From Thermoanaerobaculales bacterium (GTDB lineage: Bacteria; Acidobacteriota; Thermoanaerobaculia; Thermoanaerobaculales; Sulfomarinibacteraceae): a stretch of 34,375 nt of DNA. The stretch spans positions 1-34,375 of the forward strand of contig DAOPQC010000016.1 of NCBI GenBank assembly GCA_035358815.1, written 5' to 3'. Made by a program: the position numbers and the translations under genes. Positions 1 to 7,787 of the stretch are shown here, in pieces (position 1 is the stretch's first letter; each line of letters begins with the position of its first letter). The notes under the pieces are model-generated. The model ran no database searches. It worked only from the letters and a program-made list of their open reading frames with translations, and had not been told where the DNA came from.

Positions 1-46
1 AATGGCATTCAAGAGGTCGACGGTTCGATCCCGTTCGGCTCCACCA
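1..46 (+). tRNA. tRNA-Ala (GGC), 3' part only
   Basis: The window opens inside a tRNA. The anticodon loop ATGGCAT has U33 at position 3 and anticodon GGC at 4-6. The variable loop is AGGTC, and the T arm GACGG-TTCGATC-CCGTT pairs with one G-U. The 3' acceptor strand CGGCTCC is followed by A and an encoded CCA at 44-46. The loop closely resembles E. coli alaW (GGC). The 5' half lies outside the window, so the acceptor and D stems cannot be checked. Confidence 0.9.
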
Positions 47-122
47 GGCTTCGTCCGAAACTGCGTTTCGGACTACGCCCTGGCAAGCCAGGCTGCTGAG
101 TAAGGCAGTTTCGGACGAAGCC
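47..122. repeat. 18-bp perfect inverted repeat directly after tRNA-Ala
   Basis: GGCTTCGTCCGAAACTGC at 47-64 is the exact reverse complement of 105-122. The 40-base loop contains a second hairpin, CCTGGC-AA-GCCAGG, at 79-92. The left arm begins on the base after the tRNA CCA. It could be a transcript-processing structure, a dispersed palindromic repeat or the edge of a small element; the sequence does not decide between them. Confidence 0.75.
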
Positions 123-198
123 TGTCCCGGCGAAGCCTGCAGGGCGAAGCCGGACCGCAACACGAAGCCTGGCGCGGCGAAGTCCACAGGACGAAGCC
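116..198 (+). repeat. Degenerate CGAAGCC array, about six units
   Basis: The heptamer CGAAGCC starts at 116, 131, 145, 163 and 192, with a variant CGAAGTC at 178. Spacing is 14-18 bases and the intervening bases are C/G rich. The first unit is the end of the preceding inverted repeat. There are no conserved long repeats or unique spacers as in CRISPR. It resembles the other short tandem repeats found between genes in this window. Confidence 0.65.
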
Positions 199-210
199 GG
201 GCCCCGACAC

Positions 211-235
211 GCCGCTGGTGAGGCGGCTCTTTTCG
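211..235 (+). terminator. Probable intrinsic terminator of the tRNA-Ala transcript
   Basis: GCCGC (211-215) and GCGGC (223-227) can pair around a 7-base loop, followed at once by TCTTTTCG. The stem is short but the T-rich run is unusual in this GC-rich DNA. The rest of the gap up to 350 holds no gene that I can support. Confidence 0.45.
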
Positions 236-350
236 TCTCTGGCTCCGCCGCTCGGGATCTCACCGTCGGTGGCTCGCGTGCTCGAGCGCGGCGCCCCGCC
301 GAAATGAGCGGGCGGCTGGAGGCCGGCCGCCGCCCTCGCGGCCAGACGGT

Positions 351-1961
351 TCAGTCGACGACGGCGGTGTCGCGCGCCAGCAGGATGGCCGACTCGCCGG
401 CCATCGCGTCGTACATCGGCACGAAGCGGTCGGTCTCGGCGCTGTCGAACGCCTCCAGGTTGTGGGCCCAGCGGAAGCCGATCGGCTGATACCAGAGCTC
501 GGCCGCGACCGTCAGTGGACCGTCGCCCTCCGTGTCCACCTCGTAGCGGACCGTGTCGCCGCCGGCGGTGAAGTCGGGGTCGTTCATCGCGCCGCCTGCC
601 ACGGCGATGTCCTCGCCTGCAGTCGCCTTGTCGAAGCCGCTCGGGAGGAGCCGGTTGTCCTTCAGGTACCGGGTCGCCCGGAGCAGCCCCGTCGTGACGG
701 CGCCGTCGGGGTCGCCGAGGATCGGCTCCCAGATCTGGACCTCGTCCGTGGTGCGGATCACGTCGTGGTGGGGCTCGTAGCGCGAGCCGTCGGCGTCGTT
801 GTCGTTGCCGGCGATCGACCCGTCGGGACGCAGCGCGCCGGAGGAGAACAGCGTCCGCCCGCTCCGGTCCTTGACCGTGAAGTGCAGCCAGGCCCGCCGC
901 GAAGGATACGCGCTGGGCAGCTTGTGGCCCGCCAGGTTCTCGATCGTGACCCGCGCCCGGACACCCCCGCCGGATCGCTCGAGCGCGGCGATCTCCACCA
1001 CCGCGGAGCTCGTCCGGAGGTGCTCCGCGGTGCGCCGGGCAGTGGTGTCCATCTCCTGCAGCAGCGCCTGCAGGGCGAGCAGGTGGCGGTTGGCGTTGAG
1101 CAGCCGCAGCATGAAGAAGTTGCCGCCGCGGAAGACGTGGCGGGACACCTCGCTGCGCGGGTCGCCGAGGACCGACGAGATCTGCACCTTCTCGTCGGCG
1201 ACCGGCATGTGGCAGGACTGGCACTCCTGCCGGCCCGGGTAGTCGCTGTGCTTCCACTCCTGGTACGGCACCTGCTCGGGGAGCTCGCCGACCACCTGAC
1301 CGTCGGGCCCGTAGGAGTGGGTGTAGAGCGTGTGGCAGGTCGCGCACAGCTCGGAGCGCTGGACGTGGCCCGACTGCTGGGGCTCGAACCGGGCCGAGGA
1401 GCGCATCAGCTGCCGCAGCCCGGCGGCGACCTCGAAAGGGCCGAAGGCGACCCGCTGGCCCGGCGCGGTCGTGGTGTCGATCTCGAAGCCGCCGGTGAAG
1501 CTCTCCCGCTCGCCGAAGTTGTCGGACCTGATCTGGTGGCACACCGTGCACGACACGCCGTCTGCCGCGAGTCGGCCGTGCTCGGTCTGCTGGGCGTCCG
1601 CAGGCAGGTTGGCGAACGCCTCGCCGAGCGCACCGGCAGCCCTGGCGGCGAAGTTCGCCATCGGCATGTGGCACTTCGTGCACTCGTTCTCCACCGCCGC
1701 CTTGACCGAGGGATGCTCGATCGTCTCGCGGCGGACGGCGGCCTGCCAGTACGGGTCGCGCGCGGAGTGGGCCATGATCGACGCCCGCCAGTCGGCGCCG
1801 AAGGACACGTCCTCGCCGCGTGGCGTGACCAGCCCGTTGTGGCACGCCATGCACTGGTCGGAGGTGACGAAGAGCTGGGGCAGCGGAACGGCCGCCGACG
1901 CCAGGGCGGCAGGGAAGCACGCCGCCAGCAGGAGCGCGGTGCGACGCTGGATTCGAGTCAT
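351..1961 (-). CDS. Secreted pentaheme c-type cytochrome
   Basis: A 536-residue protein with an N-terminal signal peptide (basic start, hydrophobic 8-23). It has five CXXCH heme sites: CMACH 37-41, CTKCH 94-98, CTVCH 138-142, CATCH 206-210 and CQSCH 247-251. The heme region fills the first half, with additional His residues that could be axial ligands. The C-terminal half has no cysteine heme motifs and looks beta-rich. The protein should act in the periplasm or on the cell surface as an electron carrier or multiheme reductase; the exact family is not recognised. The start is supported by GGTGAG upstream. It begins 4 bases after the stop of the cytochrome/beta-barrel gene, so the two are probably cotranscribed and may work together. 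Confidence 0.85.
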   Translation of the reverse strand: MTRIQRRTALLLAACFPAALASAAVPLPQLFVTSDQCMACHNGLVTPRGEDVSFGADWRASIMAHSARDPYWQAAVRRETIEHPSVKAAVENECTKCHMPMANFAARAAGALGEAFANLPADAQQTEHGRLAADGVSCTVCHQIRSDNFGERESFTGGFEIDTTTAPGQRVAFGPFEVAAGLRQLMRSSARFEPQQSGHVQRSELCATCHTLYTHSYGPDGQVVGELPEQVPYQEWKHSDYPGRQECQSCHMPVADEKVQISSVLGDPRSEVSRHVFRGGNFFMLRLLNANRHLLALQALLQEMDTTARRTAEHLRTSSAVVEIAALERSGGGVRARVTIENLAGHKLPSAYPSRRAWLHFTVKDRSGRTLFSSGALRPDGSIAGNDNDADGSRYEPHHDVIRTTDEVQIWEPILGDPDGAVTTGLLRATRYLKDNRLLPSGFDKATAGEDIAVAGGAMNDPDFTAGGDTVRYEVDTEGDGPLTVAAELWYQPIGFRWAHNLEAFDSAETDRFVPMYDAMAGESAILLARDTAVVD

Positions 1962-1965
1962 CGTC

Positions 1966-3147
1966 TCACCATCCCTCGAACAGGTTGCCGTCGAACCACT
2001 CCCACAGCAGGTAGGCCATGAGCTGCGTGTCCCTGGTTGACGTGTCGTTCAGCGGGGCCCGGACGCCGAACGCCGCGCTGATGTGCTGGCGCGTGTTGAG
2101 CGTCACCTGGAGCTGGGGGGCGATGTCCCAGTGGGTCGCCGCGCCGCCGGCCAGCTCGCGGGCACCGAGGATCTCGATCATGGGGGAGAAGGCACGTCCC
2201 CATCTGCCGGCGGTGAACTTCCGGCCGATGGCGGCGCGCAGGAACGCCTCCTCCTCCGCGCGGTCCGTGTCCGCCGGCAGCTCGAGCCCGGCCTGCGCGT
2301 GCAGGAACAGCTCTGCCGGCAGCGCCTGGCCGTAGGAGACGAACGGCTCGAAGATCGCCGTTCCCTTGCCGAACCCCGCGTCCTCGTCCCCGGTCGGGAG
2401 GACGACCTCCGCCGTGACGGCGACGATCGCCCCCTTCTCGAGGCTGTGCCAGACCGCCCGCTTCACGCCGAGAGCGATGTCGCCGACGCCGGAGGTCCAG
2501 TCGCCGCCGTCCTCGCCCGGGCCCGTCGAGACCCGCTCCGCCCAGCCGAACGGCACCACCAGCTCGAACTGGTTGCGGGCGCCGAAGCGGTGCTCGTAGA
2601 CGATCTCCATGTCGACGGCGTCGGCCTCGCCCTCGGTCGGGACGACGGCGGTCAGCACCGCCTCGTCCTCGGGGAACGCCTTCTCGGTGACGATCGGGCG
2701 CGGGAAGTTGAGCTCGCCCCGAGGCCAGGCGCCGTCCGGGCAGAAGGTCCGGATGTGGGCAACTGCCAGCGCGATCTCATCCTCGCCGAGGGCGGCGCCG
2801 AACGACGGCATCACATGGGAGAACCCGCGCACCGGACCGCCCTGGTGCGCGACCGCGATCCAGTCCGAAACGGGCTCGCGGGTCGCGAAGTTGCATTCCG
2901 TGAAGTCGGGGAGCGGGTCGTCGAAGCCGACCCGGCTCTTCGACAGGCCACGGCCGTCGGCGCCGTGGCACGACGCGCAGGCGTCCATGTAGATCCCGCG
3001 GGCGGTGCGTCCGTCGGTTTCGGCGGCCGTGGCGGCAGCCGCGCCAACGAGCACGATGGCGGCGCACAGCGTGAGCGGGAGCAAGGTCGGGCAGTGGGAA
3101 GTGCGGGCCGCACCAGGTGCAGAGACGGTGCTGCTGGCGTCGTTCAC
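1966..3147 (-). CDS. Cytochrome c domain fused to a putative outer-membrane beta-barrel
   Basis: I chose the GTG start at 3147 (393 residues) because GAGGGGG lies about 9 bases upstream. GTG at 3156 is possible but overlaps that site, and the longer open frame to 3249 lacks a ribosome site. A hydrophobic export segment (about 22-42) precedes a class I heme domain, with CASCH at 57-61 and a candidate Met ligand in HVMPSFG (Met113). From about residue 150 to the end the sequence alternates hydrophobic and polar residues in strand-length blocks and closes with an aromatic-rich C terminus, as in outer-membrane barrels and Phenol_MetA_deg-like proteins. The fusion could place a heme next to a membrane barrel. 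It is the first gene of a pair with the pentaheme cytochrome. The barrel assignment is inferred from pattern only. Confidence 0.75.
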   Translation of the reverse strand: MNDASSTVSAPGAARTSHCPTLLPLTLCAAIVLVGAAAATAAETDGRTARGIYMDACASCHGADGRGLSKSRVGFDDPLPDFTECNFATREPVSDWIAVAHQGGPVRGFSHVMPSFGAALGEDEIALAVAHIRTFCPDGAWPRGELNFPRPIVTEKAFPEDEAVLTAVVPTEGEADAVDMEIVYEHRFGARNQFELVVPFGWAERVSTGPGEDGGDWTSGVGDIALGVKRAVWHSLEKGAIVAVTAEVVLPTGDEDAGFGKGTAIFEPFVSYGQALPAELFLHAQAGLELPADTDRAEEEAFLRAAIGRKFTAGRWGRAFSPMIEILGARELAGGAATHWDIAPQLQVTLNTRQHISAAFGVRAPLNDTSTRDTQLMAYLLWEWFDGNLFEGW

Positions 3148-3315
3148 GTCGATCACCCCCCTCGCCGCCCCATGGAACCACAGCAATGAGATGCAGTAAA
3201 GATGGGAAAGGCCTCCAGCGCGGGGGTCGACTGCCGAGATCCTGACCACTCGTCAGCTTCCCGCGCACCCTCGGCGGCAGGCGTGCCACAATCGGAGGAG
3301 CCCGAGGAGGACACC

Positions 3316-4017
3316 ATGACCACACGCGCGCCGGGAGCCGTCGTCGCCGACCGCCAGCACTCCGCCCTCCAGACCATCTTTTCGTTCTTCCTCGGCCTCA
3401 TGGTCGTCGCCTTCATCGGCGTCGGCGTGAACACCTTCTATGAGTCGCCCGCCGAGACGCACAAGCAGCAGCTGCAGGATCTGCAGCGGCAGCGGGATGA
3501 GCTCCAGGTGCGGGCCAAGGGCCGCGACCTCGACACCGCGCAGCAGGCCGAGATGGACCGCATCGTCGCCGAGGAGAACGCCCTCCGGCGCACCATCGAC
3601 GACGAGATGAAGGGCTGGGCGCGCGTCACCAGCATCATCCTGGTCCTGTTCGCCACCCTCGTCATGAGCGTGTCGCTGGTACGCAATGAGCAGCTGCGGG
3701 TGCTCGGCAACGGCCTCCTGCTCGGCGGGCTGTTCACGATGGTCTACGGCGTCGGCTGGGTCATCTTCAGCGGCAGCTCGGTGACCCGGTTCGCGGTCAT
3801 GGCCTTCGCGCTGGTGGTGGCCATCGGGCTGGGCTACGTCAAGTTTGTGCGGCAGCGCGCGAAGGCCGGAGCGCAGCCGGCCGGTGTGCAGGCCGCCCAC
3901 GGTGAGGCCGGAGGTGCCGGCCTCGCGAGTCTCGAGCACCGCGTGGCCGCGCTCGAGGCCCGTGCTGCTGCGGCCGCTGCGGCGCTCGGCGGACTGCAGG
4001 GCAGCGACACGCCGTAG
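3316..4017 (+). CDS. Unknown membrane protein with four helices and a coiled coil
   Basis: A 233-residue protein. The start MTTRAPG was chosen because GAGGAGG lies 5 bases upstream; the open frame extends further but without such a site. Predicted helices are at about 19-41, 102-122, 130-152 and 157-177. The stretch 45-98 between helices 1 and 2 is rich in Gln, Glu, Arg and Leu and should form a coiled coil outside the membrane. The C-terminal tail (about 198-224) is another short Ala/Glu/Leu heptad region. I do not recognise a family. It is divergent from the cytochrome operon and upstream of fccA, so it may be a membrane partner of one of these redox systems, but only position suggests this. 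Confidence 0.8.
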   Translation: MTTRAPGAVVADRQHSALQTIFSFFLGLMVVAFIGVGVNTFYESPAETHKQQLQDLQRQRDELQVRAKGRDLDTAQQAEMDRIVAEENALRRTIDDEMKGWARVTSIILVLFATLVMSVSLVRNEQLRVLGNGLLLGGLFTMVYGVGWVIFSGSSVTRFAVMAFALVVAIGLGYVKFVRQRAKAGAQPAGVQAAHGEAGGAGLASLEHRVAALEARAAAAAAALGGLQGSDTP

Positions 4018-4366
4018 CCCGCGAAACCCGCAAGCCCCGGCGCCTCCCGCGGCATCGCCCACTGTTACCCGCTCGCGAGTCGGAGCTCGCGACGGGTGGT
4101 CGATCACCAGTGGCGGGGCATGGCCGCGGAGTCGGTCGAGCCCGCGGTGCGGGCTCTCCCACGCACTCGTGACCACGGTCACCCGGCTCAGCGCAATGCG
4201 CGTCGAGTGGCAGGACATCCGGAATCGGCGCCGGTCGGCCGCCGGTTGGCCCTTCCCAGTGACAGCCAGCAGGACGCTTGCCGCGCAAGCTTTCCGCGTG
4301 GGCTGAGTTGGTCGTTGACAGCCAGCGAAGCGTGACGCGTGGGGTAAGGGGCCCGGTCGGTTGTCG
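4018..4366. other. Intergenic stretch before fccA, no gene seen
   Basis: The frames here lack protein-like features and good starts. The only structure I see is an 11-base direct repeat, TGACAGCCAGC, at 4260-4270 and 4316-4326, with a small GCTTG/CAAGC hairpin (4276-4290) between the copies. It may be decayed sequence. Confidence 0.4.
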
Positions 4367-4395
4367 CTGACCGCCGGCCGTTCCCTCGCTATTGA
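4367..4395 (+). promoter_or_regulatory. Possible sigma70-type promoter for fccAB
   Basis: CTGACC (4367-4372), a 17-base spacer, and TATTGA (4390-4395) lie 28 bases before the fccA start. Both boxes match the consensus only partly. The TATTGA box is the most AT-rich spot nearby. Confidence 0.35.
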
Positions 4396-4423
4396 ACGTG
4401 TGACGACGCCTTGGAGGTGTGAC

Positions 4424-4834
4424 ATGAAGGTCCTGCGTCGATTGTGGCCAGTCGCCCTGGCCATGCCAGTGCTCGCCGTTGTGTGGGCGGCGGACGCGAG
4501 GGAGAGCGAGGTGCAAGTGGGCCGTGCTCTCGCCGCCAACTGCTTCCAGTGCCACGGCACTGACGGCCACGCCGTCAAGGGCATGCCGAGCATCGCGGGC
4601 AAGGACGCGCCGTCGATGTACCACAAGATGCTGGAGTACAAGCAGCGCACCGACGTCAAGAGCATCATGGTGCCGATCGCCCACGCCTACACCGACCAGG
4701 AGCTGTGGGAGCTGGCCCTCTACATCGCCAGCATTCCCGAGCATCCGGACGAGAGCGTCCCCAGCCACGGCGGCGATGCGGCCGAGCTCGACGACGCTTC
4801 CGCGGGGAGCGCTGAAACGGAGGGTGAGAAATGA
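4424..4834 (+). CDS. fccA: Monoheme cytochrome c, FccA-like subunit of sulfide dehydrogenase
   Basis: A 136-residue protein starting at ATG 4424, with GGAGGTG a few bases upstream. A signal peptide (about 1-23) is followed by one class I heme motif, CFQCH at 40-44. Met82 in SIMVPIAHAY is a likely distal ligand. The tail (about 112-136) is acidic and low in complexity. In flavocytochrome c the cytochrome subunit takes electrons from the flavin subunit during periplasmic sulfide oxidation. Its stop overlaps the fccB start (ATGA), so translation is probably coupled. A generic c553-like carrier is the alternative, but the overlap with fccB argues for the FccA role. Confidence 0.8.
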   Translation: MKVLRRLWPVALAMPVLAVVWAADARESEVQVGRALAANCFQCHGTDGHAVKGMPSIAGKDAPSMYHKMLEYKQRTDVKSIMVPIAHAYTDQELWELALYIASIPEHPDESVPSHGGDAAELDDASAGSAETEGEK

Positions 4835-6084
4835 ACCCGTACACGCGTCGTGATTTCCTGAAGGTCGCCGGTGCCTCGGCATCGGTCATGCTGCTGCCGG
4901 TGAGCCTGCGGGCGCAAATGGCCTCCGGCCGGGTGGTGATCATCGGCGGCGGCTTCGGCGGCGGGACGACCGCCAAGTACCTGAAGCTGTGGAGCCCAGG
5001 CGTCGACGTGACCCTGGTCGAGCCCGAGTCGGCGTTCCACTCCTGCGTGATGAGCAACCTCTACTACCCTGGGCGGATCGAGCTCGACTTCCTGAGAACG
5101 CCATACGACGGGCTGGTCCACCGCGGGGTCGACCTGGTGCGGGACCGCGCTCTTGAGGTCGACACGGTCGCCCACACCGTGACGCTGGCCGGCGGCAGGA
5201 GGCTCACCTACGACAAGCTCGTCGTCGCCCCCGGGATCGACTTCCTGTACCCGCCCGGGCTCGAGGACCCCGACGCCCAGGCGAGGGTTCCCCATGCCTG
5301 GAAGAACGTCGCCGAGCAGGCGCCGCGCCTTCGATCGATGCTGCGGGCGATGCCGAACGGCGGCACCTTCGTGCTGGCCGTGCCGCCGCTTCCCTATCGC
5401 TGCCCGCCCGGGCCCTACGAGCGCGCCTGCATGGTCGCCTCGTACCTCCGGCGCTCGAAGCCGCGCTCGAAGGTCGTCGTGCTCGACGCGAACCCCGACA
5501 TCGTGGCCAAGCCCGACATCTTCCACCACGCCTTCGACGTGACCCATCGTGGATTCGTCGAGTACCATCCCAGCGCCCCCGTGCTCTCGGTGGACGCCGA
5601 CTCGCTGACCGTCACCACTCCGCTCGGGCCGTTCCAGGCCAGCGTGCTCAACGTGATCCCGGCGCAGCGGGCCGGCCAGATCGCCTTCGACGCGGGCCTC
5701 GTCAACGTCAACGATCGCTGGGCCGGTGTCGATGCGCAGACCTTCTCCTCGACAGCTGCGCCCGACGTCTTCATCGTCGGCGACGCCAACGGCAGCAGCG
5801 TCGGCAAGTCGGGCCACTTCGCCAACTCCGAGGGCAAGCTGGTCGCGGCGGCGATCGGCGCCCAGCTCGCGGGCGAGCCCGAGAACGCATCGCCGATGCT
5901 GGGCAACGTCTGCTACAGCGCGATCACGCTCGAGTCGGCCTCGTGGTTCACCAACCACCTGATCTACCGCGGCGGCAACATGGTGCCGGTCCCTGCCTCG
6001 GTCGCAGAGGGGCCGCCCAGCGGCGGCAACTTCGAGCGGATGTTCGCGTGGGGGCGCAACCTGTGGGCGGACTCGCTCATCTGA
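4831..6084 (+). CDS. fccB: Flavocytochrome c sulfide dehydrogenase, flavin subunit
   Basis: A 417-residue flavoprotein that oxidises sulfide in the periplasm and passes electrons to the FccA cytochrome. It begins with a Tat signal (TRRDFLKVAG) followed by a Rossmann FAD motif, VVIIGGGFGGG (35-45). Cys72 in FHSCVMSN matches the cysteine that binds FAD covalently in Allochromatium FccB. Cys191 (in CPPGPYERAC) and Cys361 (in LGNVCYS) match the redox-active disulfide cysteines. The C-terminal region (about 350-417) matches the FCSD flavin-binding domain. All key residues are present, so this should be a working enzyme rather than a generic sulfide:quinone reductase. It is translationally coupled to fccA. 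Confidence 0.92.
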   Translation: MNPYTRRDFLKVAGASASVMLLPVSLRAQMASGRVVIIGGGFGGGTTAKYLKLWSPGVDVTLVEPESAFHSCVMSNLYYPGRIELDFLRTPYDGLVHRGVDLVRDRALEVDTVAHTVTLAGGRRLTYDKLVVAPGIDFLYPPGLEDPDAQARVPHAWKNVAEQAPRLRSMLRAMPNGGTFVLAVPPLPYRCPPGPYERACMVASYLRRSKPRSKVVVLDANPDIVAKPDIFHHAFDVTHRGFVEYHPSAPVLSVDADSLTVTTPLGPFQASVLNVIPAQRAGQIAFDAGLVNVNDRWAGVDAQTFSSTAAPDVFIVGDANGSSVGKSGHFANSEGKLVAAAIGAQLAGEPENASPMLGNVCYSAITLESASWFTNHLIYRGGNMVPVPASVAEGPPSGGNFERMFAWGRNLWADSLI

Positions 6085-6085
6085 C

Positions 6086-6102
6086 GGGGGCCTGACGCCC
6101 CC
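6086..6102 (+). terminator. GC hairpin just after fccB
   Basis: GGGGGC (6086-6091) pairs with GCCCCC (6097-6102) around CTGAC, two bases after the fccB stop. No T run follows, so it is at best a weak or Rho-assisted terminator or an mRNA 3' end stabiliser. Confidence 0.35.
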
Positions 6103-6154
6103 GACTCCGTGAGCCGGCGTCCGCCCGTGGTGGCGGAGACCGGTCCCGTCGGAC

Positions 6155-6191
6155 GGCCGGGCGCGGCCCCGTCACCGGGGCGCGCCCGGCC
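6155..6191. terminator. Long hairpin between convergent fccB and protease genes
   Basis: The arms 6155-6171 and 6176-6191 pair over 16 base pairs with one bulged G and a TCAC loop. It lies midway between two convergent genes, as expected for a bidirectional terminator, but has no T run on either side. Confidence 0.45.
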
Positions 6192-6220
6192 CTGCCGAGC
6201 GAAGTGGCCGGCAGCTGCGC

Positions 6221-7594
6221 TCAGGGCAGCCGGCCGCCGGGCCGCCGCGGATCCGGCATCGGCTCATAGGCCCAGATCTGCGCGTGCAGCAGCGTCCGGA
6301 AGCCCTCGCCGGCGAGCGGGTAGCGCTCCCAGTCGTCGTAGAGCTCGATGAACACGTCGTAGACGCCGGGCTCGTTCACGGTCACGGTGTGGCTGGTGGT
6401 GCCGGCGGCCGGCTCGCTCCACTCCTCCTGTCCGGGCACGTGCCAGACCGCGGTCACGAGGTCGCCCTCTGGGTCGGTCGCGGTCATCGCGATGGTGGCC
6501 GTGTGCTGCGCCAGCCCCGACCACGGCGTCACGGCGAGCGAGCCGGCCGGGGCCCGGTCCCACTCGGCCGTCGTGTTGACCGGGATCGGGAAGGTGACGA
6601 TGGTCGCATCCTCGATGGTCAGGACGAACTGCCAGGTCCCGGGCAGGGTCTTGACGATCGCGATCTCCTGGAGGCTGGTGCCCGAGGCCATGCTCGTCCA
6701 GTGATTCTCGCCCACCAGCAGGCGCTGCGGGAAGCCGGAGGGGTCGACCAGGTAGTGCCGCATCTCGCCGAACGGGAGGTTGGTGGCCGACCACCACACG
6801 AACAGCAGCTCGTCGGGCGTGGCGTCGTCGATCTCGGTGATGGTCGTCAGGTTGTCCCAGCCGGTGCCGACCGCGAAGTAGGTGCCGTTGACGATGACAT
6901 TGGGATCGGCCGGCGGGATCGCGAGCGGGTCCGGCAGCCGCAGCTCCCGCGGCGGGCCGTAGAGCGCCTGCGCCACGGCGATGTCATCCGGCCGCACCGA
7001 CTGCAGGCTGTTGTACGGCCCGGCGAACATCACCGAGTCGGGGTTGTCGGAGTGCCCCACGCACAGCATGTGGCCGAGCTCGTGGACCATCAGGTTCCGG
7101 AAGATGAACTCGCGCTCGGCCCCCGTCCACGAAGGCGGGCAGAAGGTGGCGTCGATGGCGACGAAGCCCTCGAACATCGGCCAGTAGCCGAGCGAGAGGT
7201 AGACCTCCCACGGGGCGTCCGCCACGCCGCCGCCGTAGCTGCCGTGGCCGCCCGGGTTCCAGCCGATGACCGTGACGCCGTCGTCCCAGTCGGTTGGCGA
7301 GTGGGTGGTCAGCCCCTGGAACTGGAAGCGGACCCCGGCGACCCCCTCCCACTCGGCCATCGCCCCCTCGATGAGCCCGATCGTGGCGGCGACGTCGTCA
7401 AACGGCGCCGAGGCGCGGGCCGGGTTGTAGTACCAGCGGATGGTGGGCGGCGTCCAGCGGGCGAACCCCACCCCCGCGCCGAGGTACTTGGCCTGCTCGA
7501 GGTCGGGGCGCGGCCGCGCCAGCACGAAGTCGGACGCCTCGGCGACCGGCATCAGCGCCGCGAACGCGACCGCGACGAGCCACAGCATGCGCAT
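6221..7594 (-). CDS. Secreted matrixin-type (M10-like) metalloprotease
   Basis: A 457-residue protein with a signal peptide ending near the ALA-type site at 18-21. The metzincin zinc site HELGHMLCVGH spans 171-181 with the catalytic Glu at 172. The Met-turn Met189 follows in DSVMF. This combination defines the metzincin clan and the spacing fits matrixins. About 240-457 is a non-catalytic beta-rich region; 360-440 looks PKD-like (DPEGDLVTAVW, PGVYDVFIELYDD) and may bind substrate or polysaccharide. No sorting tag is evident at the C terminus. The start has GGAGGA upstream. It should degrade proteins outside the cytoplasm. It is divergent from the PBP gene and convergent with fccB. Confidence 0.85.
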   Translation of the reverse strand: MRMLWLVAVAFAALMPVAEASDFVLARPRPDLEQAKYLGAGVGFARWTPPTIRWYYNPARASAPFDDVAATIGLIEGAMAEWEGVAGVRFQFQGLTTHSPTDWDDGVTVIGWNPGGHGSYGGGVADAPWEVYLSLGYWPMFEGFVAIDATFCPPSWTGAEREFIFRNLMVHELGHMLCVGHSDNPDSVMFAGPYNSLQSVRPDDIAVAQALYGPPRELRLPDPLAIPPADPNVIVNGTYFAVGTGWDNLTTITEIDDATPDELLFVWWSATNLPFGEMRHYLVDPSGFPQRLLVGENHWTSMASGTSLQEIAIVKTLPGTWQFVLTIEDATIVTFPIPVNTTAEWDRAPAGSLAVTPWSGLAQHTATIAMTATDPEGDLVTAVWHVPGQEEWSEPAAGTTSHTVTVNEPGVYDVFIELYDDWERYPLAGEGFRTLLHAQIWAYEPMPDPRRPGGRLP

Positions 7595-7752
7595 CTCGTC
7601 CTCCTCCCTCTGGGCGCTACGCCCCGCCGGATGTGCGGTGTCCCTCGCCGGATACCGTACGCCGTCGCCCGCGCCGTCGCAACCGCCGTCCGGGGCACCC
7701 GGTCGGCCCCGGCGCCGGCTGCCGCCATGACCGGCGCCACGGCGCGCCCGCC

Positions 7753-7781
7753 TCGACGGGGAGCCCGCACCACGCTAGGCT
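7753..7781 (+). promoter_or_regulatory. Probable promoter of the PBP gene, leaderless arrangement
   Basis: TCGACG (7753-7758), a 17-base spacer and TAGGCT (7776-7781). Only six bases separate the -10 box from the GTG start, so transcription would begin at or next to the start codon. Confidence 0.4.
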
Positions 7782-7787
7782 GAGCGG

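Noticed and set aside
462..2021. Long plus-strand open frame opposite the pentaheme cytochrome
   Set aside because: It is antisense to a gene with five heme motifs and a signal peptide; its own translation is low-complexity Val/Arg/Gly with no domain. Long antisense frames are expected at this GC content.
4831..6084. Selenoprotein encoded near selC or in the redox genes
   Set aside because: No in-frame TGA with a continuing conserved domain was seen; the redox cysteines of FccB are ordinary TGC codons.
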